Shown piece after piece: positions 60,991 to 64,000 of a stretch of 64,000 bases of DNA; the first letter of the stretch is position 1, and the number at the start of each line of letters is the position of its first letter. This DNA is from Leucobacter aridicollis (GTDB lineage Bacteria; Actinomycetota; Actinomycetes; Actinomycetales; Microbacteriaceae), in the NCBI RefSeq assembly GCF_013409595.1, contig NZ_JACCBD010000001.1, positions 2,604,001-2,668,000 of the forward strand, written 5' to 3'. The notes under the pieces are model-generated. The model was given only the letters and a program-made list of their open reading frames with translations, was not told the DNA's origin and made no database searches. Position numbers and translations under genes: made by a program.

Positions 60991-61416
60991 ATGACTCGCA
61001 CCACGGAAGAAACGGTTCGCGCGTTCCTCACCGAGGTGCGCAGCGGTAGGTCGCCCGAGCGGGCGGATCGCTACATGGCTTCGACCGTACTTGCTCACCA
61101 GGTGCGTGCGGGCGCGCGGGTGACGCTTGAGCGCGGCCCCTCAAACTACACCGAGCATGTCAAGGAAATGCTCGAAATGTTTGGGCCGTTCGAGTTCATC
61201 TTTGACGAGTTGCTCGTCGATGGTGATCGCGCGTACGCCAGGTGGGTGCAGCAGGGCACCCACGTGGGCGTGATCGATGGCCATGCGCCCACAGGCCAGC
61301 CGGTGGAAACCATCGGGAGCGCCGTCTACCGCGTGGCAGAGGGCCGCATCGTCGAGTATTGGATCCAGCAAGATGCTGCAGGTCTCACTGCCCAGCTCGC
61401 CGCCTCCGAAAGCTAG
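60991..61416 (+). CDS. SnoaL-like/NTF2-fold protein
   Basis: A 141-residue protein with the pattern of the SnoaL-like polyketide cyclase/NTF2 fold: ETVRAFLTEVRSGRSPERAD, EFIFDELLVDGDRAYARWVQQGTH, GSAVYRVAEGRIVEYWIQQD. Members are often ester cyclases or have unknown roles. ATG at 60991 is preferred over an earlier frame start. It is divergent from the MFS gene; its stop overlaps the next, convergent gene by 4 bp. Confidence 0.78.
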   Translation: MTRTTEETVRAFLTEVRSGRSPERADRYMASTVLAHQVRAGARVTLERGPSNYTEHVKEMLEMFGPFEFIFDELLVDGDRAYARWVQQGTHVGVIDGHAPTGQPVETIGSAVYRVAEGRIVEYWIQQDAAGLTAQLAASES

Positions 61417-61841
61417 AGGGCCATCCAGCAATACAGCGCCGCGCCCTCGTCGGCTGCCCGCCGAGCCAGGTCACGCCACTCGCGCAACATCGGAAGTAGC
61501 TGTTCAGGATCGCCGCTCCCCCAGAATTCCTCGGTCTGCGACCAGGGACCAACGACTTCGGCAAGCTCTTCGTCGGATGCCGCGGCGAGCGCGCTCGTGA
61601 ATGAGTCAGGCATGGAGACGACCCACGCGCTCTCGTCATCGGGGTCGCTGACCAGCCGCGCCCACGACCTGTCGGATACGATCTCGTCGTAGTCCCGCCC
61701 GGTCAGCAGTGCGAGCAGCGTCCCCGCCTGCACCGTGGCGTCAACGGCGTCGACGGCGGGGAGCCCGGCGGGACCCTCGCCGACGACCGCGGCCGCAGCC
61801 TCATGCGAGCTCGCGATGAAGTAGGTATTGATCACGCCCAT
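61413..61841 (-). CDS. Conserved acidic hypothetical protein
   Basis: A 142-residue acidic protein beginning MGVINTYFIASSHEAAAAVV and ending with WRDLARRAADEGAALYCWMAL. It resembles a conserved actinobacterial family of about 140-150 residues, without assigned function. The next gene on this strand (61855-62301) is also small and acidic and only 13 bp away, so they are likely co-transcribed. It could be an immunity-type protein, but no toxin is visible nearby. Confidence 0.68.
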   Translation of the reverse strand: MGVINTYFIASSHEAAAAVVGEGPAGLPAVDAVDATVQAGTLLALLTGRDYDEIVSDRSWARLVSDPDDESAWVVSMPDSFTSALAAASDEELAEVVGPWSQTEEFWGSGDPEQLLPMLREWRDLARRAADEGAALYCWMAL

Positions 61842-61854
61842 AAGAACCCTCGTG

Positions 61855-62301
61855 TTAGATGCTGTCCGCGACGACGGCGCCGTCGGGTGATTCGATACGC
61901 CAGCTCACATCGCTGGCCTCGGCCGGGATGAGGGGACGCAGCCAGGCAGCCACGGCCGCCACCACTGCGTCTTCGAGGTCGTCACGCGTCCACCCCGCAG
62001 GGCGGTCCGGCACCTCGGGTTCCCAGCCCTGCTCACCCCAGACCACGCCAAACAGCTCGCGCTCGTCGTCAAATCGACGATCGAGGGCAAACCCGTCGCG
62101 CCCTTCGAAGCGTGCCCACACGTCAAAGGGCCCTTCCCCGTCTTGATCGACGAAGACGTTAATGACGATAGCGTCGACGCCGCCACCGGCCCCTCCCGGG
62201 GCGGTGGCGGCGTCGACGAAGCGTTCGAGTCGAGCTCTGGCGACGTCCGAGTGCTCCTCGAGCATCGGGCGCAGAGCCGTCTCGTAGTCGCGCTGATCCA
62301 T
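61855..62301 (-). CDS. Conserved acidic hypothetical protein (possibly DUF6389-like)
   Basis: A 148-residue protein with an Asp/Glu-rich composition, a helical start (MDQRDYETALRPMLEEHSDV) and a beta-rich middle (DAIVINVFVDQDGEGPFDVWARFEG), then a WGEQGWEPEVPDRPAGWTR stretch. I recall similar actinobacterial proteins labelled DUF6389, but that is from memory. It is 21 bp from the FBP-domain gene's 3' end and 13 bp before the next small acidic gene. Confidence 0.65.
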   Translation of the reverse strand: MDQRDYETALRPMLEEHSDVARARLERFVDAATAPGGAGGGVDAIVINVFVDQDGEGPFDVWARFEGRDGFALDRRFDDERELFGVVWGEQGWEPEVPDRPAGWTRDDLEDAVVAAVAAWLRPLIPAEASDVSWRIESPDGAVVADSI

Positions 62302-62322
62302 GCTGTCAGCGTAGCGTGGCGG

Positions 62323-62826
62323 CTACCGGCCCGCTACGAGCATGTCGGCGAAACTTGCCGCCTTCAAACGAAGCGTATCGATGCGCTGCACGCGGGCCGC
62401 GGCGACGTCAAACCCCTCGTAGGCGGGCGGCGGGTCGTTGCGCACGTTGCGGGAGCACTGGAATTCCCGGCAGAGCAGGATCCCGACCGTACTACCCCGT
62501 CGCCCGGCGTCGCCAACGCGCTTCGCGGCCCAGAACACGACCTCGTTCGGCAGCCGTACGTCCTGGCACCAGTTGCACATGGCACGCGAGCGCGGCGTCG
62601 CTTCGGCCTGCGAGAAACTGACGCCGACCGGGTCACCATCAAGCAGCGGGAGCACGGCGTAGGCGCGGCGCACGAACTTCGGGTCCCGCCACCCGTAGAA
62701 GTCGAGCGCGGCCCAGTCGGCGTCGGTGAGGGTTTCGAAGGTCGCCGGCAGCGATAGCTCTTTCGTTTCCCTGCGCGATGCGTTGACGAACGAGGATCGG
62801 ATGAATGATTCTGTGAGGGGTTGCAT
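62323..62826 (-). CDS. FBP-domain (EF-G-binding, FusB-like) zinc protein
   Basis: A 167-residue protein resembling FBP/FusB proteins, which bind EF-G and can relieve fusidic acid inhibition in staphylococci. The zinc site is visible as RAMCNWCQDVR (about residues 82-92) and REFQCSRNVRND (about residues 124-135), with four Cys in total when the LLC of the same strand is counted. FYGWRDPKFVRRAYAV precedes it. It is not evidence of resistance here; in actinobacteria such proteins are common housekeeping relatives. Confidence 0.86.
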   Translation of the reverse strand: MQPLTESFIRSSFVNASRRETKELSLPATFETLTDADWAALDFYGWRDPKFVRRAYAVLPLLDGDPVGVSFSQAEATPRSRAMCNWCQDVRLPNEVVFWAAKRVGDAGRRGSTVGILLCREFQCSRNVRNDPPPAYEGFDVAAARVQRIDTLRLKAASFADMLVAGR

Positions 62827-63039
62827 GAGTCAGCCTTTCGAGAGCCGGCCGCGAGACCGCGGCGCGGATCCTAGCGATGTGAGAAGTGGGTTCACCAAGC
62901 CCGCGGCGGGGAGGCGCTCAGCATTCCCGCCGCGAGGGCAGTGCAGTCACTCACCGTCAGCAAGGGCTTCGCTGACGACCTCCTGACGCTGCGAGTACAG
63001 CTCTCGGTAACTCATGCGTACGAGTGTACTCGCGCTCGG

Positions 63040-64000
63040 CTACTCCGCGCTGTCAGCCTGTTGCGCGCCCGCCTTCGCCGCACGGACGCGCGCGAGCCGC
63101 CGCCGCACGGCCGGCCAGAACACGGCCAGCACGGCGACCGAAATGAGGCTCGTCCACACCTGCGTGCGGGTACCGTCGCCGCTCACGACCATGATGACGA
63201 CGATGCCGATCACCGCGAGAATCACGAGGATCCCGAGCCACGGGTGGAGCCACATCTTGAGCTCGAGCCCTGCGACCTCCTCCTTCGTCATGCGCTGCCG
63301 CATGCGGATCTGGGTGGCCGCGATGAACGCGTAGACGAACAGCGCGACCAGGCCAGCGGAGTTCATGATGAAGTCGAAGATGCCTGACTCGGGTGCCGCG
63401 AAGTTCACGATCACCGCCGCGTACCCGCCGAGTGTCGACGCAATGACCGCGGCGATCGGCACCCCGTTGCGCGAGCGCTTGGCGACGATCGCTGGGGCGT
63501 AGCCCTGCTCGGCGAGCGCCGCGAACATGCGCGCGGCAGAGTAGAGACCAGAGTTCAGCACCGAGCAGACCGCGGTGAGTGTGACGGCGCTCATGATCGC
63601 GCCGGCCGCGGGGATGCCGTACAGGGTGAAGACGTGCACGAACGGCCCCTCGACCTGCGGGTCGGGCAGCTGATTCCACGGCACGATCACGACGATGAGG
63701 AAGACTGCACCGACGAAGAACAGCAGGATGCGCCATACGACCGTCGTCGTCGCCTGCCGCACGCCCTTGGCCGGGTTCTCCGATTCCGCGGCGGCCATCA
63801 CGGCGATCTCCGTGCCGAAGTACGAGAAGATCACGATCGCGACGCCGGCGATGACAGGCCAGACGCCGTTCGGGGCGAAGCCGCCGTGCTCCCACAGGTT
63901 CGGCAGCGAGAACGAGGCGCCGGGCCACAGCCCGAAGGCGAAGAGCACGCCTACGCCGAGGAATACCACGATCGCGACAACCTTGATGCTCGCGAGCCAG
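63040..64000 (-). CDS. Amino-acid permease (APC family), partial
   Basis: The gene runs off the right end; the frame stays open to the edge (last codons read WLASIKVVAIVVFLGVGV). About 320 C-terminal residues are present, with seven or more transmembrane segments: YFGTEIAVMAAAESENPAKGV and ATTTVVWRILLFFVG are typical of the GABA permease/AnsP/LysP group of APC transporters. The tail is basic and Ala-rich. The substrate is unknown. Confidence 0.92.
   Translation of the reverse strand, partial: WLASIKVVAIVVFLGVGVLFAFGLWPGASFSLPNLWEHGGFAPNGVWPVIAGVAIVIFSYFGTEIAVMAAAESENPAKGVRQATTTVVWRILLFFVGAVFLIVVIVPWNQLPDPQVEGPFVHVFTLYGIPAAGAIMSAVTLTAVCSVLNSGLYSAARMFAALAEQGYAPAIVAKRSRNGVPIAAVIASTLGGYAAVIVNFAAPESGIFDFIMNSAGLVALFVYAFIAATQIRMRQRMTKEEVAGLELKMWLHPWLGILVILAVIGIVVIMVVSGDGTRTQVWTSLISVAVLAVFWPAVRRRLARVRAAKAGAQQADSAE

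Noticed and set aside
62947..63015. 22-residue minus-strand frame (MSYRELYSQRQEVV...)
   Set aside because: It is intact and has a Glu/Gln-rich helix-like sequence, but no ribosome-binding site stands before it and nothing else supports it.

Overview
The window is a GC-rich stretch (high-GC codon use, GTG and TTG starts, many 4-bp stop/start overlaps) from an actinobacterial chromosome. The gene set and order (tilS-hpt-ftsH-folE-folP/folB-folK-DUF3180-PH-PH-DUF2520; an AlkA with an Ada-type N-terminus followed by ogt; ClpC; class II LysS; CueP) suggest Microbacteriaceae, perhaps a Leucobacter-like organism. The family assignment is an inference; no rRNA or tRNA gene is present to test it.

Layout. 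0-5 kb: two membrane-anchored proteins of unknown function, an ArgA-type acetyltransferase and an alkylation-repair operon (alkA-ogt). 5-9.5 kb: a repeat-bearing intergenic region, clpC, a DUF2975/XRE pair with palindromic operators, and a TetR regulator. 9.6-15.6 kb: an acyl-CoA carboxylase operon (carboxyltransferase, biotin carboxylase/BCCP, MaoC, CitE-like, NUDIX). Its promoter carries a 16-bp palindrome that also lies in front of the TetR gene, so the regulon can be read from the DNA. 15.7-19.8 kb: phosphatase, cardiolipin synthase, small membrane protein, lysS. 19.8-21.7 kb: a multicopper oxidase broken by a short out-of-frame deletion, and a small membrane protein. 21.7-29 kb: a six-gene SipW-type cell-surface locus (large beta-helix protein, three proteins with alternate-type signal peptides, ER-type signal peptidase, membrane-anchored surface protein). 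29-39 kb: a long operon for tRNA lysidine synthesis, purine salvage, FtsH, folate synthesis and PH-domain membrane proteins. 39-46 kb: ppa, nagB, cueP, a cold-shock gene, a DNA polymerase I-like protein and a giant LuxR/LAL regulator. 46-52.7 kb: carotenoid-desaturase-like oxidoreductase, fatty acid desaturase, acetyltransferase, SulP transporter, a CPVC membrane protein, thioredoxin. 52.7-55.4 kb: a manganese-type ABC transporter with a palindromic operator inside its promoter. 55.5-57.7 kb: a small two-gene unit (83-aa protein plus a winged-helix/GIY-YIG nuclease), then trmL and another copy of the dispersed repeat. 57.7-61 kb: serine hydrolase, TetR and an MFS exporter, with related operators upstream of the hydrolase and the exporter. 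61-64 kb: small hypothetical proteins, an FBP-domain protein and an amino-acid permease cut by the window end.

The items most worth following up are the winged-helix/GIY-YIG nuclease with its overlapping small partner, the SipW surface locus with its phased TGAG array, two locally decodable TetR regulons, the broken multicopper oxidase, and a dispersed repeat with a 13-bp exact core found at both ends of the window. No rRNA, tRNA, CRISPR array or insertion sequence was found.
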